Shown here one piece after another: positions 52,364 through 62,342 of a stretch of DNA of 64,000 nt (positions within the stretch are counted from its first letter, which is position 1; each line of letters starts with the position of its first letter). The notes under the pieces are model-generated. The model saw only the letters and a list, made by a program, of their open reading frames with translations, was not told the origin of the DNA and made no database searches. The translations under genes and the position numbers were made by a program. The stretch lies in assembly GCA_034401795.1 (NCBI GenBank), contig CM067374.1:99420860-99484859 (forward strand), read 5' to 3'. Source of the stretch: Chaetoderma sp. LZ-2023a. Its lineage: Eukaryota > Mollusca > Caudofoveata > Chaetodermatida > Chaetodermatidae.

Positions 52364-53144
52364 CTTTTGCATGTTCATATAGCGTGTTTATGACTGGTAC
52401 TGTCGTGGTTGTTGACCGCTTCCTTGTAAATATACCCCATGGATGTTGTGTAGTTACTTTTGCCTCCACATTATCATCCACTGATGGTGTTTTCACTGGA
52501 ACGAAAGTCCTAACACTTGTAGTCCTAACACTTGGAGTGGATATACTCTTAAAAACTATACTAGTTGTCAATAAATTGTTAGTAGTATTTTTGATTTGAT
52601 TTTTATTTTTATTATTAATATAATTATTATCTATAATAGCACTAGTTGTTTCAACAGGGCGTACAACAGGCAATTCTGTCGTGGTCGTAGTTGTTGTTGT
52701 TGTTGTTGTTAATTTTGGCTTTTTATGCCTGTGAGGATGCTTAGTTCGAATTCTTTGTGTTGTTGTATACAGAGGATCATCAGGAAACGGAATTAATTTA
52801 TGTTTATTATTTTTTTTCTTTTTATGCTTTTTCTTCTTTTTTCTCCGATTCTTGCGGCGCTTCTTTTTGCCACTTGATGCGTTGTTGTTCCCCGCTTCGT
52901 CCTCCAAGTCACGGTGGTTTGAGTGACGCGGTCTGTTTATGTCACGACTCGGAAGAAGTGCATCTTCCGCTGATTCTGCTATTCCAAGTAATGAACCTGG
53001 ACTGACAGCCACACTGCTTGGTCTCTCTTGTCTCACAGCTTTCAGTATTCGCTTTGGCACTGCAAAACAAGGAGAAGCGATCAAGATGCTGGCGTAACAC
53101 AACACCACAAATACGGACATAATTGCAAAAGCAGAATTACACAT
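52364..53144 (-). CDS. First coding exon of a secreted Lys/Thr-rich protein, unidentified
   Basis: 260 codons, then CAAAAG|GTAACT, a good donor, leaving one base of a split codon; the frame otherwise stops 8 bases into the intron. The N-terminus MCNSAFAIMSVFVVLCYASI followed by LIASPCFA|VPKR is a signal peptide (a second Met at residue 8 would also serve). Residues ~92-116 are a dense basic cluster (KKKRRKNRRKKKKKHKKKKN), ~125-145 contain TTTQRIRTKHPHRHKKPK, and ~146-158 are a threonine run; later T/S-rich segments (SVRTTSVRT, TTTTV) suggest O-glycosylation. These traits suit an extracellular, possibly heparan-sulfate-binding ligand or matrix protein, but no domain is recognised. The phase matches the exon at 37220-37417. 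Codon use and GC (~42%) stand out from the flanking transposon DNA. A non-coding 5' exon may exist. Confidence 0.75.
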
Positions 53145-53873
53145 GCAAAGAAATTATGCTAAGATTTAACATTGCAGCATTAAAATGCATAAACCTGTTG
53201 AACATATTAAAGGGCATTAATAGCGTATTTATACAATGACACGCGACACTCATACACAGATAGTAACACTCACACAATCACTATACATATTACAGCAAAT
53301 ACTAATTTCCTTCCAAGGCTTTCTTCTCAGAGCTTTTACGACAAGATGAGACTGACAGCTCTCCTTGCTGCCCGTAGCTATCATGGATCAATAAATTTTT
53401 TTTCAGAATAGCGATGCACACAGACGATGATGTCTGCTTCATGAGGAGAATTCAGTTTTCTCTCTGCCGATGACATTTTCGGCAAAGGGCAGGCGCTGAC
53501 TATAAAGATTTCTCGCGGACCAGCAATGGTTAGAATACAGTTCCTGAAATTGCAGCATAGAATGTCTGAACACTAGCCAGGCACTAGCGCCAAGTGCGTC
53601 CTCCTGGATCTCGTAAATATTTAATATCGTCAGCTATGACCATATTATGTCTATATCTTATCCCCATACTAGAAACAGAAAATATTGGATGAATCGTTCT
53701 TGACCAGTGAATATCATTCATTTGCTTATTCGCTGCTGGTATAAGGGGGGGGGGGGGGGGGGGGGGAAGGCAATATATCCTCAGCCACCTCCTTTTGCTC
53801 CAAGAAATTCTTTTAACAAAATCATTTTTTCCTATGCGAATCAGCCAGGCCAGATACAAAAGACATAATATTA
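53145..53873. other. Upstream region of the secreted-protein exon; G run
   Basis: No core promoter can be named with confidence. A run of ~24 G lies at 53745-53767; a polyproline frame on the minus strand is its artefact. Confidence 0.5.
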
Positions 53874-53965
53874 TGTTGAATATTTTGAAACTAATTTGCC
53901 TGGAAGCTGTTGCTGCCTAAGACAGCAGCAGCTTCCAGGCAAATTAGTTTCAAAATATTCAACAG
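53874..53965. repeat. Hairpin, family B, near-perfect palindrome
   Basis: TGTTGAATATTTTGAAACTA/ATTTGCCTGGAAGCTGTTGC/TGCC, loop TAAG, then the complement to CAACAG. Arms of ~45 bases differ at only one or two positions, and both carry GCCTGG/CCAGGC where most copies have GACTGG/CCAGTC. Confidence 0.95.
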
Positions 53966-54674
53966 CTTACTTGTACGCTTACTTTGAAATTGAGGTACTG
54001 TCTAGTAATTCAAGGTACAAAAGATAATTAAAAACTAATTTTGAAAAGCAAAAAAAATCTTCTCTTTTTGTTACTAATTAATAGACCATAAAAAAAAGCT
54101 TAAACTTCACACTTCAAAATTTTCTTCGAGTGGGGAAACCCCTGTATCCCTTGATCAATTGGATGGGGGAACTCATTCTAGGACCCTTCTAGGGGCCACA
54201 CCCGTAAAGAATTCCTAGATCTGCCCCTCATTAAATAACAACGCCTATAGTGTCTGATAGCGTGATACTTAATCAGTTATGTTTACTCTAAATGTGCCAG
54301 TACAGGACACCACATCAAATTATTAGTTTATTACATTTTCGCGCGATAATATAAGCGATATTTAAGAGCCATATTTGGCGATTTCAGGGTGAAATAAATC
54401 ACATCATCATACCATCAATGCTCACTATATCAACGGGGGGGTGGGGTACCCATGGCCCCAGATTTTGGTCAGTCTGCCTGCCTGCATGTCTGTCTGTCTG
54501 CCTGCAGTGTCCCAAAAATGAATAATCCAACTTGACTCAAATCCATCAAAGACCATTTGTTTGATGCACAAGAAAAATACACAAAGGGTTGCAATCTTCG
54601 TTTGTTCTTATTTTCATTAAAATAGTATCACTGATAACATTCAATATATTTTGCACACATGATATGGTTCAGAA
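53966..54674. other. Non-coding stretch, nothing recognised
   Basis: A short CTGCCTGCCTGCATGTCTGT patch at 54475-54505. No gene. Confidence 0.4.
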
Positions 54675-54745
54675 TCTACTGATTATTTTAACAGCAATTT
54701 GACTGAAAGTCATGATAGCAATGACTTTCAGCAAATGTTAATAAA
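54675..54745. repeat. Degenerate family B hairpin
   Basis: TTATTTTAACAGCAATTTGACTGAAAGTCATGATAGCAATGACTTTCAGCAAATG: a short hairpin (GACTGAAAGTCAT / ATGACTTTCAG) with truncated outer arms. Confidence 0.6.
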
Positions 54746-54801
54746 CGCCATCTATGATATTTAGATGACAATTAATCACAATTCTTTTCTTGTGAATTCA
54801 G

Positions 54802-55012
54802 ATAACCCTTTCATCTCAAATCCCTGAAAAAGTACATTCTTTCTGATATAAAACTTATTCTGTTGAATAATTTTTAAATTAATTTGACTAGGAAGCCATT
54901 GCTGCTAAGGCAGAAGTGGCTTCAAGTCAAATTAATTTCAAAATATTCAACAGTTTTCCTGTATGGTTCTCTTGAAAATGAGGTATGGGGAATCCATCAG
55001 TGGATGGGTTAA
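54802..55012. repeat. Complete family B1 MITE (~211 bp)
   Basis: Left end ATAACCCTTTCATC, CCCTGAAAAAGTACATTCTT, hairpin 54860-54953, then TTTTCCTGTATGGTTCTCTT and right end CAGTGGATGGGTTAA. The element at 62339-62532 is the same in inverse orientation, which defines terminal repeats of the form TTAACCC.TTCA(C)TG. Confidence 0.88.
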
Positions 55013-55372
55013 ATATGTTCGCTGATGAAATATGCGTGAAGGCTAACATATCCCATCAATACAAAGTCCTGCGATATCGCTGGCATAATATCTGTCACGG
55101 AATCCGAATATTAGGCTAATATTTTATCGGAAATACTGTTTGATTAATACCAGATCGTGTCCGATAACAGCACGTTTTCGCGAGAAACATTTGTTATAAG
55201 CAAGAGATAGAAAAATGAGCGGAAAAAGTCATCTTTGATGTTTCTTAGAAGCTAATTAATGATCGGATCTTGTCATATTTATTATTCCTTTCTACCTGGC
55301 AGAGAAAACAATTAGTTTCAGAAAACTGTTTGTGAGGCCACCTCCCTTTTTGGCTTCCACCGAGTGTCGTTC
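55013..55372. other. Non-coding stretch, nothing recognised
   Basis: No gene or repeat seen. Confidence 0.4.
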
Positions 55373-55945
55373 TTTACCCCTTTATTTACAGAGAATATTT
55401 TTGAAAATTAACCACTGGAATAACTGGCGCGATAATCGAGTCAGTAATTTCAGTGGCAAATTTTCAAAAACAATCTCTGGTCTACAACTTGACATCCATG
55501 AGAAAATTTTTCTTGAATACATTTTTGGGTTAAAGGGTTAAGATAGGTATTCAAAGAACAATCTGTCTTAACCCTTTACCACCCATATCAGCCAAAAATG
55601 GCTTCAGCAGTGGTCTTGAGAAATGTCCACTTGCAGACCAAGAGGCTTTTTTGAAAATTTACCACTGGAATGACTGGCTCGATAACCGAGCCAGTCATTC
55701 CAGTGATAAATTTTCAAAAATATTCTTCTCTTGGTCTGCAAATGTACATTATTTTCTATGAAAAAATGTTAATTTTCTTGAAAAGATTTAAGGGCTAAAG
55801 GTTTAATCATTGAATGGTCAAGATTTCTCAAGAAAATTACAATGCCTTACAATGCTCTTTATAGACAAAAGACTATTTTTGAGAATTAACAGTGGAATGA
55901 CTGACTCAACTATTGAGGACATATGTGACTATCGAGCCATCCACT
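55373..55945. repeat. Three family A hairpins in a row
   Basis: 55373-55542 (inverse-type ends, TTGGGTTAAAGGGTTAA on the right); 55568-55807 (TTAACCCTTTACCACCCATA left, TAAGGGCTAAAGGTTTAA right, arms nearly perfect around CGATAACCG); 55860-55945 (left arm only: GACAAAAGACTATTTTTGAG...CAGTGGAATGACTGACTCAA). Confidence 0.85.
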
Positions 55946-56289
55946 TACCAAATTTGAAACGTAAGCATATATTATGCTTTCTAAAGATATGCTCTGGACG
56001 CCAGTTGAGGCAAATACATGTGCAGACAGACAGACACACACAGATGGAGCCTAATTTCCTGTTAGCCCATGTCGGATGGGGAGGGTGGGCGATAGTGTGG
56101 TGGTAGTACGGTCGACAATAACAGCTCATTAATCATGTGTTTGGTCGTCAGTTGGCATGCCTAGTAAAACGACTGAAAAAATCTTAGAAACAACAAATTC
56201 CTAATAAAAAATTCTGAAATATTTTGCTGAATATTTTAATATCATGCATTGATTTTTTATCAGAGATAAGATCATAATTACTACATAAT
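55946..56289. other. Non-coding stretch with GACAGACAGACACACACAGA
   Basis: A GACAGACAGACACACACAGA patch at 56025-56045 is followed by GGAGCCTAATTTCCTGTTAG; a single unit of an array-type repeat may be present. No gene. Confidence 0.35.
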
Positions 56290-56500
56290 TAATAACCCAT
56301 TAATCTCAATGTTCAATTTCTCTCATTTGCAGCCAAGAGATGATTTTTGAAAATTGATTACTGGAATGACTGGCTCGATTATCAAGTCAGTCATTCCAGT
56401 GGTAAATTTTGTAAAAAGAATCGGCTCTTGTTCTGCAAATAAACATTTCCTGTGAGAAAATTTACATTTCCATGACCAAGTTTTACCATTAAAGGGTTAA
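56290..56500. repeat. Hairpin MITE, family A
   Basis: Left end TAACCCATTAATCTCAATGT, right end CCATTAAAGGGTTAA. Core TTACTGGAATGACTGGCTCG/ATTATCAAG/TCAGTCATTCCAGTGGTAAA. Confidence 0.88.
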
Positions 56501-56520
56501 TATTTTGATCATTTAAGCAT

Positions 56521-56753
56521 TTAACCCGTCAATTGTTAAAATTTAAAAAAAATTTAAATATTTACTCATTGAATGTACATTTGCATGTCAAGAGATTATT
56601 TTTGAAAATTTATCACTGGAATGACTGGCTCGGTTATCGAGCCAGGCATTCCAGTGTTAAATTTTTAAAAATTTGTTTTCTTTTGGTCTGCAACTGGACA
56701 TTTCTCTAGACCACGGCAGAGGCTGCTTTTGGCTGGCTTGACCATTAAAGCGT
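56521..56753. repeat. Hairpin MITE, family A
   Basis: Left end TTAACCCGTCAATTGTTAAA, right end GGCTTGACCATTAAAGCGTC. Core TTATCACTGGAATGACTGGC/TCGGTTATCGA/GCCAGGCATTCCAGTGTTAA. It follows the previous copy by only 20 bases. Confidence 0.88.
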
Positions 56754-56782
56754 CAATATTCAAAACAGGTTAAGAAAATAAG

Positions 56783-56872
56783 TAAATATTTTGAAAAGAA
56801 TCGCATTGGAAGACATCGCTGCCAAAGCCAGCAACGTCATCCAATCCTATTATGTTCAAAATATTCCGCAGT
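56783..56872. repeat. Hairpin, family B2
   Basis: AAATATTTTGAAAAGAATCGCATTGGAAGACATCGCTGCCAAA / AGCAACGTCATCCAATCCTATTATGTTCAAAATATTC. The right flank ACATGTTTCTGTTTTTGTTTTGG matches the B2 element at 33690. Confidence 0.75.
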
Positions 56873-56979
56873 ACATTTCTTACTAACTAACATGTTTCTG
56901 TTTTTGTTTTGGAAATGTGTTAAGCTATTTCGCAGTTGTACTGTAATTAGTACATCTCCTTGCAGGATATGATAAAACC

Positions 56980-57130
56980 TTTTTGAACATTTATGACCAG
57001 AAAGACTGAGTCAGTCATTTTCGAGGTAATTGTCCAAAAATTGTCTTCTATTACCATGCAAATGGGCAATTCTTAAGACCACTGCAGCAGCCATCTTACT
57101 GGGCCGGCTTGACCATTCATTATTCACACG
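56980..57130. repeat. Degenerate family A copy
   Basis: TGACCAGAAAGACTGAGTCAGTCATTTTCGAGGTAATTGTCC and TTCTATTACCATGCAAATGGGCA...CATCTTACTGGGCCGGCTTG. Confidence 0.65.
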
Positions 57131-57569
57131 TTCTGGTCCAGAATAGTTGACATTTCATCACATTGCTGCCACTAAGGAGAAGATGTCAGTCCTCATCATG
57201 CCTCATTACAACGACAAACACAGGGGGGTCAGCTGATCAATAATGTTTGATCGAGCCGTCAACACCAGGCGGCCAACATTCCCAGAGTGTATATCTGTTG
57301 TTGGTAGTCGGGAGAAATTGTACGAATTTGCGCTAAAATAAGCACTGCCCATTAGCTGTGTTTATTAGGAATGGATATTAACAATCTACAAATTCAAATT
57401 AATTGCTTTCACTGGGGATTTATGAAGCTGCCTGCATTAGCCCTATGTCACTCTAACATATTGGATATAAGCTGGTGATTATAAATAAGATATGAGTAAT
57501 ATTTGGTTCAAAATACTAAAACCTGTATGAACTCTTTATAATGGTAGCACCGGTCAGGAAAAGGCCTCG
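57131..57569. other. Non-coding stretch, nothing recognised
   Basis: No gene or repeat seen. Confidence 0.4.
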
Positions 57570-57860
57570 CTAGTGTTCCAGAGGAATGTTCATGCGCAAG
57601 TCAAGAGACTATTTTTGAAAATGTATCACTGGGATGACAGGCTGCGAGCCAGTCATTTCAGTGGTAAATTATCAAAAATAGTCTTCTCTTGACATGCAAG
57701 TTGACATTAAATAATCAAATACTTGGATTTTATTGACCAATTTTGAGCAATGTTGCTTTATGGTCACGATTGGTAATTTGAAATCTAAAATTTTACTTAG
57801 TGAATGTTCAGTTGCAGACTATTTTTGAAATTTTGTCACTGGAATGACTGGCTCGGGTGA
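57570..57860. repeat. Two family A copies (one hairpin, one half)
   Basis: 57585-57715: GCGCAAGTCAAGAGACTATT...ATCACTGGGATGACAGGCTG / CGAGCCAGTCATTTCAGTGG...CTTGACATGCAAGT; GCAAGTCAAGAG on the left pairs with CTCTTGACATGC on the right, another matched change. 57790-57860: left arm only. Confidence 0.8.
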
Positions 57861-58049
57861 ATTATTTCTGCATCACAGATATCTTTGCATGTGACTGTCA
57901 TGATGAAACCAATCCTACAAATGTTTGCGTGAAATAACTACAGAACAGCTCATACATAGCTTAAAAAGTTTTCAAAACAAACAAAATGTTAGTTAATACA
58001 ATTTTGAAAACGATTTTCTACTAAATATTTTGAACATAATGGAGGATTA

Positions 58050-58430
58050 CACTTTCTCCATCAATCATGATATCATCATCAACTATGTGATGTTTACGAT
58101 GATGTCATAATCAATTACTCTATAAATAACGTAGCTAAGGTTATCACGAACGCTTAATTGATATCGGACTAAAGATTGTTGTACGAATTGTATGGCTTTA
58201 CTATTTAATAAACATGATGTTGAATATTTTGAAACCAATTTCACTGGCCACTTTTGCTGCTAGGCCCAGCAACAGCACCAGTGAAATTAGTTTCAAGATA
58301 TTAAACTGTTTTCCTGCATAGTTTTCGGGTAACTGATAGTCAGGGAGTGATCAATCCCAACACGGGCAAAATGTGGATAGAGCTTAGCTAGAGATGGGTG
58401 GGGTATAGCCAAAACTGGATTCCTCGTTGG
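58050..58430 (+). mobile_element. Element D, plus orientation, with family B hairpin
   Basis: TGACGTCAT-like words (GATGATGTCATAATCAATTA), GTTGTACGAATTGTATGGCT, TTTACTATTTAATAAACATG, hairpin 58218-58309 (TTTCACTGGCCACTTTTGCT / AGCAACAGCACCAGTGAAAT; both arms carry CACTGG/CCAGTG), TTTTCGGGTAACTGATAG, GATCAATCCCAACACGGGCA, GATAGAGCTTAGCTAGAGAT and GGGTGGGGTATAGCCAAAAC. Same order as 49545-49168 on the other strand. Confidence 0.8.
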
Positions 58431-58505
58431 ATTGCAAGACATTATCAGCATAAGGCAGCAACATCTTCCAATCCAATTATATCAAAAATATTCAACAGTA
58501 TGTTT
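58431..58505. repeat. Family B2 right half
   Basis: TTGGATTGCAAGACATTATCAGC / GCAGCAACATCTTCCAATCC...ATATTCAACAG followed by the B2 flank TATGTTTTATTGTTTTGGAC. Left outer arm replaced by the end of element D, so one of the two inserted into the other. Confidence 0.7.
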
Positions 58506-58798
58506 TATTGTTTTGGACACATGTTTAAGTTATTTTTCTGAGCCATACTGTAACCACCTTTGTGCATGTATATGTTCACGCCCGATGACAGCATAATAGA
58601 CATCTTACATTATATGATGTGAAAGGAAAATTTCAAACTGTTTTGATGGATATATGAACTGTTATCTGATCCTGGTACTAATGGATGTCTACATAAGCTT
58701 ACATTAAAAAGCTTTATCTTCCATTACGGTTACCATGCTTACGACTGTGTTAGACAATTCTATTATTCAAGATAATAGATTATCTGCTTATTAATTAA
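58506..58798. other. B2 flank, then nothing recognised
   Basis: TAAGTTATTTTTCTGAGCCATACTGTA completes the B2 flank; the rest is featureless. Confidence 0.4.
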
Positions 58799-59015
58799 TT
58801 AACCCTTTAACCCGTTTTGAGACAATTTTCATAGAAAATGTCCATTTGCAGACCAAGAGAAGATTATTTTTGAAAATTTATCACTGGAATGACTGGCTCG
58901 GTTATCGAGCCAGTCGTTCCAGTGATAAATTTTCAAAAATAGTCTTCTCTTGGTCTGCAAATGGACATTTCTCAAGACCACAGCAGAGGCCATTTTTGGC
59001 GGATATGAGTGTTTT
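58799..59015. repeat. Hairpin MITE, family A, long perfect arms
   Basis: TTAACCCTTTAACCC left end; arms GTCCATTTGCAGACCAAGAG...TTTATCACTGGAATGACTGG and CCAGTCGTTCCAGTGATAAA...CTCTTGGTCTGCAAATGGAC, around CTCGGTTATCGAG. ATCACTGG/CCAGTGAT on both arms. Right end GGATATGAGTGTTTTAAGG. Confidence 0.93.
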
Positions 59016-59626
59016 AAGGAAGGTGCCATGGAAAGCTATTTACCGATTTCAGCAGACCTATTTTCAAGATAAACCCAAGTCTTTATTTAGTATTATAGTT
59101 CCTTCTCTGACGCTAGACAAAATGAGTTCAGCTTTATCACGGTTTATAACAGAATAAAATTGATTTTGTAATCTTATATCAAATCCCTAAATGTCACGGA
59201 GGCAACTAAAAGGCAATGTAAATGTCAAAAGCAGTAGAACCTATAACGACATTTTATTTTATAAAAAATTTTTTTGCCATGATATGTATTGATTAGCCAT
59301 TAAACGATCTTGCTCTCATTGGTTAAGTTTAATGATACAAGGCAGTCTGCCGATGACAAAGTCACATGTGGAACCATCGAATTCAATAGTTGAATCAGAA
59401 AACGTGTTAGGAAAAAAGATGTGCGCAATGAAGCAGCTATTTTGCTATAAAGAACTCATCAGTTTGCAAAAGATTTACTGGGATTTCTTTTCATTTCATT
59501 GTAGAATTAAATTAACCGTAAGGTATACACGTTTAGTGAATTCAATTTCAAAGAATGTAATGATAACAAGAAATGCCTCAGGAATGAGCCAAAATAAGGC
59601 CCATGCCAATTCATATTACTTTTGGA
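59016..59626. other. Non-coding stretch, nothing recognised
   Basis: A 108-codon plus-strand frame at 59332-59658 has no recognisable motif, no neighbouring exon signals, and a composition expected by chance in AT-rich DNA. Confidence 0.4.
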
Positions 59627-60040
59627 AATACACCTTTCTCACATTGACGTCATTATAGCAGGATTCCCCTAAATCAATACTCAGAGTACCTCTTCTGGCT
59701 GGTAATGTGAACAGCAAGCAAGTGGCCAACATTGAGTTACTAAAGCATACCACAATTTAAAGCATTCCTATGATAAACTAAAATCACAATATTGTTGAAG
59801 TCATACTTTATTGGAAAGTGCATCCAATAGGCTACACCTTACCCACATTGACGTCATTATGCGGGATTCCCCTAAATCATCGCTCAGTGTTTGCTGGTTG
59901 GTAACCTGGGAAATGAGCAGCTTGCCCACATTGAGTTATTATTGCGCTAAGCAGCACCACATTTTAAACAGTTGGGACTATGACAAAGTACAATCACAAT
60001 ATTATTGAAGTCATACACCTTTGGAAAGATCATCAAATTC
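59627..60040. repeat. ~205 bp tandem duplication
   Basis: CACATTGACGTCATTAT..GGGATTCCCCTAAATCA, GCTGGTTGGTAA/GGCTGGTAATG, CCACATTGAGTTA, and AATCACAATATT.TTGAAGTCATAC occur at 59640-59810 and 59845-60015, ~80% similar. Confidence 0.8.
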
Positions 60041-60800
60041 TATAGGCAACAATGTATTATTATTTTGTTTTTTGTACAATTTTCAGAGTTATTTGGATAT
60101 TTACATACATTGTATATATATGATACACCATTGTCGCAAGATTTAGTACATCAATTGGTAAATATGGGGTATTTTAAAATTATAAATAGCTAATACATAA
60201 ATGTTTAGAAAACTGGATGAGCTTTCCAATGATGTAGGACTTCAATAATATTATGATCTTACTTCTTCATATACCGTAACCATTTTAAAGTCTGTCGTAT
60301 CTGAGCCGAATTGTAAACTAATACCGTTCTCGTTACGCCCAGCCTGTTTACCAGTCAGAATGCTGTGAGTGATGCATTGTGGGATGGTCTTTTCCCAAAA
60401 TACGTCAATCTGGGAAAGGTGTATTGGCTAAACATCAATGTTTTCGGGGTTTTTAATTTTCACTGAGTTATTTGCATATTTAAATTACACCATTCTACCT
60501 AGATTCATTAAGTCAAGTTGACAAAAGTTGGTATTTTAAAATGACAATTAACTGGAAAACTTTACAAAAATATCAAAAATAATACAGAAATGTGTAGAAA
60601 ATTGTATGACAATATTATTATGAACTTAGTTCTTCATATAGACTGCTTCAAGTGTGTGGTGTCGGACCCTAATGGTAATGTAATACTTTCACACGGTCGC
60701 CAGGCGCCTTTACCAGCCATTGTGAGAAATGCATTGTGGGAAGGTATTTTCCCGAAAATATGGCAATATGGGAAAGATATATTGTCAGGTTCAGCAAAAT
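60041..60800. repeat. Diverged ~390 bp tandem repeat
   Basis: TTTTCAGAGTTATTTGGATA...ACACCATT...AAATATGGGGTATTTTAAAA...CTTCTTCATATA...GATGCATTGTGGGATGGTCT (60080-60390) is matched by TTTTCACTGAGTTATTTGCA...ACACCATT...GTTGGTATTTTAAAATGACA...GTTCTTCATATAGACT...AATGCATTGTGGGAAGGTAT (60458-60750). No coding frame is shared by both copies. Confidence 0.7.
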
Positions 60801-60889
60801 TGTATCAATGTCAGTACAGATGCATAAATAACAAAACTATGACGTTATTACCATTATGACTACACACATACATATATAGTGTAGAATAG

Positions 60890-61130
60890 AGCAATCCAAT
60901 ACCAGCCATGCCCTATGGCAGTAACAGCGCCTAGTCAAAGTGGTTTCAAAATATTCATGAGAATATTAATATTAATTAAATTGTAAATTCACCAAAGCCA
61001 TACAATTCGTAAATTTTAGTGACAGACTTAAATTTTTTGGCCGACGGAGCTATGTCATTTTGAACACGAGATTAGCTAAAATGTAACGTATTTGATTCTG
61101 ACATCAGATTGGATACCTATTATATCACAC
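60890..61130 (-). repeat. Element D-like fragment with half hairpin
   Basis: CCCTATGGCAGTAACAGCGCCTAGTCAAAGTGGTTTCAAAATATTC (right hairpin arm only), then ATTAAATTGTAAATTCACCAAAGCCATACAA and GAGATTAGCTAAAATGTAACGTATTTGATTCTGACATCAG, paralleling 44700-44870. Confidence 0.6.
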
Positions 61131-61134
61131 AAGA

Positions 61135-61290
61135 TTAACATTTGTTTTGCAAATGCAAGATTATATTTGAAAATCTACCACTGGAATCACTGGCTTGATT
61201 ATCGAACCAGCCATTCGTGGTAAATTTTCACAAATAGTTGTCTTGTTATTGCCATTTCTGGATGGCTTGACCATTAAAGGTTTGAAGAAC
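61135..61290. repeat. Family A copy, eroded
   Basis: TTGAAAATCTACCACTGGAA...TCACTGGCTTGATTATCGAACCAGCCATTCGTGGTAAATTTTC; right end GGCTTGACCATTAAAGGTTT. Confidence 0.75.
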
Positions 61291-61508
61291 CATCATCTTG
61301 TGACCTCAAAAGGAAACGAGGTATCTAGACTGGACTCGAGACAAAATCTAGTTTTCTCTGCCAATCAATGCCATGTCATCGTAACATTGGCACCGTAAAA
61401 CAAAAATCCTGAAAATATGACAGAATATTTTCGTGAGATTGGCTGTTTATTGATTTGAGCATCGCTTCAATATTCACAATCGTCAAAGAAATAAAATTTC
61501 CGGAAAAT

Positions 61509-61794
61509 TCATTTCTTGTAATTTCTCTTGCCAAACCACTTGTAAATCCCAGAGTCAGTTTCAGCGGGTAGTATATTTGATGGATTCTCGGACTGATTCA
61601 GAGAATTACTGAATGTTCCAGAATGTCTGTGTATACGGAAGACAAATTTGATTACAGTCGCGTTTGTGGCTCGGTCTGAATGTATCTCAATGCTGTTGGA
61701 AGGACGATGGCGATTAATAAACATGCTTAATTCTGAATCTCCCAAACACTTATTCAATACAAACTGAAGTTTATGTAAAAACTGCCGATTATTT
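61509..61794 (-). CDS. Possible 3'-terminal exon, unidentified protein
   Basis: Minus strand: AAACTTCAG followed by an open frame of ~93 codons to a stop at 61509: FVLNKCLGDSELSMFINRHR, SNSIEIHSDRATNATVIKFV, FRIHRHSGTFSNSLNQSENP, AETDSGIYKWFGKRNYKK. GC content exceeds the surroundings and the residue mix is protein-like. No family is recognised and no upstream exon was found in the remaining 2 kb of the window, so it could be a chance frame. Confidence 0.3.
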
Positions 61795-62133
61795 TAAAAA
61801 CAATTTCACTTAAACTCACTGCAGTCTAAGTCTGCATATAAAGATCTTCTGTTAATTTGTTTTGAAAAATATTCAGCTGGATTTCAGCTAATTTGACATA
61901 CTAGATATTATCAGCGCGTATATGTCTTCGCTTAATAAAGTCTCAGAACATTGGGTCCCTGTTGTCACAACATATGAGATGTGCTGTCAATTGCAGAATA
62001 ATTATAGGACAACTGTCATTCTCAACTGTTGATTAATTTGTTTGATAGTGTTGTTTATATAAGAATTTAAGAACATTAGTCATGCAGACTTTATTCACCA
62101 TTAGAGCCACATCAATTACTAAATAAATGTTTA
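61795..62133. other. Non-coding stretch, nothing recognised
   Basis: ACAATTTCACTTAAACTCACTGCAGTC near 61800 is a faint family B-like trace only. Confidence 0.35.
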
Positions 62134-62342
62134 TTAACCCTTACCACTGTGAAAATTTATATTTTAAATTAAATTAGATGAACTGGTGTTCATTTTTCAA
62201 CAAATTTGGTGGGAGATGGTGCTGTCGTAGACAGCAACATCTCGCACCAAAATTGTTGAAAAATGTACACCAGTTTCTTTGATATTGATGCCATCAAAGA
62301 TAGAATATTGACATCAGAGTGGTAAGAGTTAACCCTTTCACT
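62134..62342. repeat. Hairpin MITE, family C (copy 4), complete
   Basis: TTAACCCTTACCACTGTGAA left, GACATCAGAGTGGTAAGAGT/TAA right. Core CAACAAATTTGGTGGGAGATGGTGCTG / CAGCAACATCTCGCACCAAAATTGTTG. Its final TTAA (62339-62342) is also the first TTAA of the next element. Confidence 0.92.

Noticed and set aside
53584-53859. 91-codon minus frame with a polyproline run
   Set aside because: The proline run is the G24 homopolymer at 53745-53767; the rest has no motif.
59332-59658. 108-codon plus frame
   Set aside because: No recognisable motif, no splice signals at its edges, AT-rich composition.
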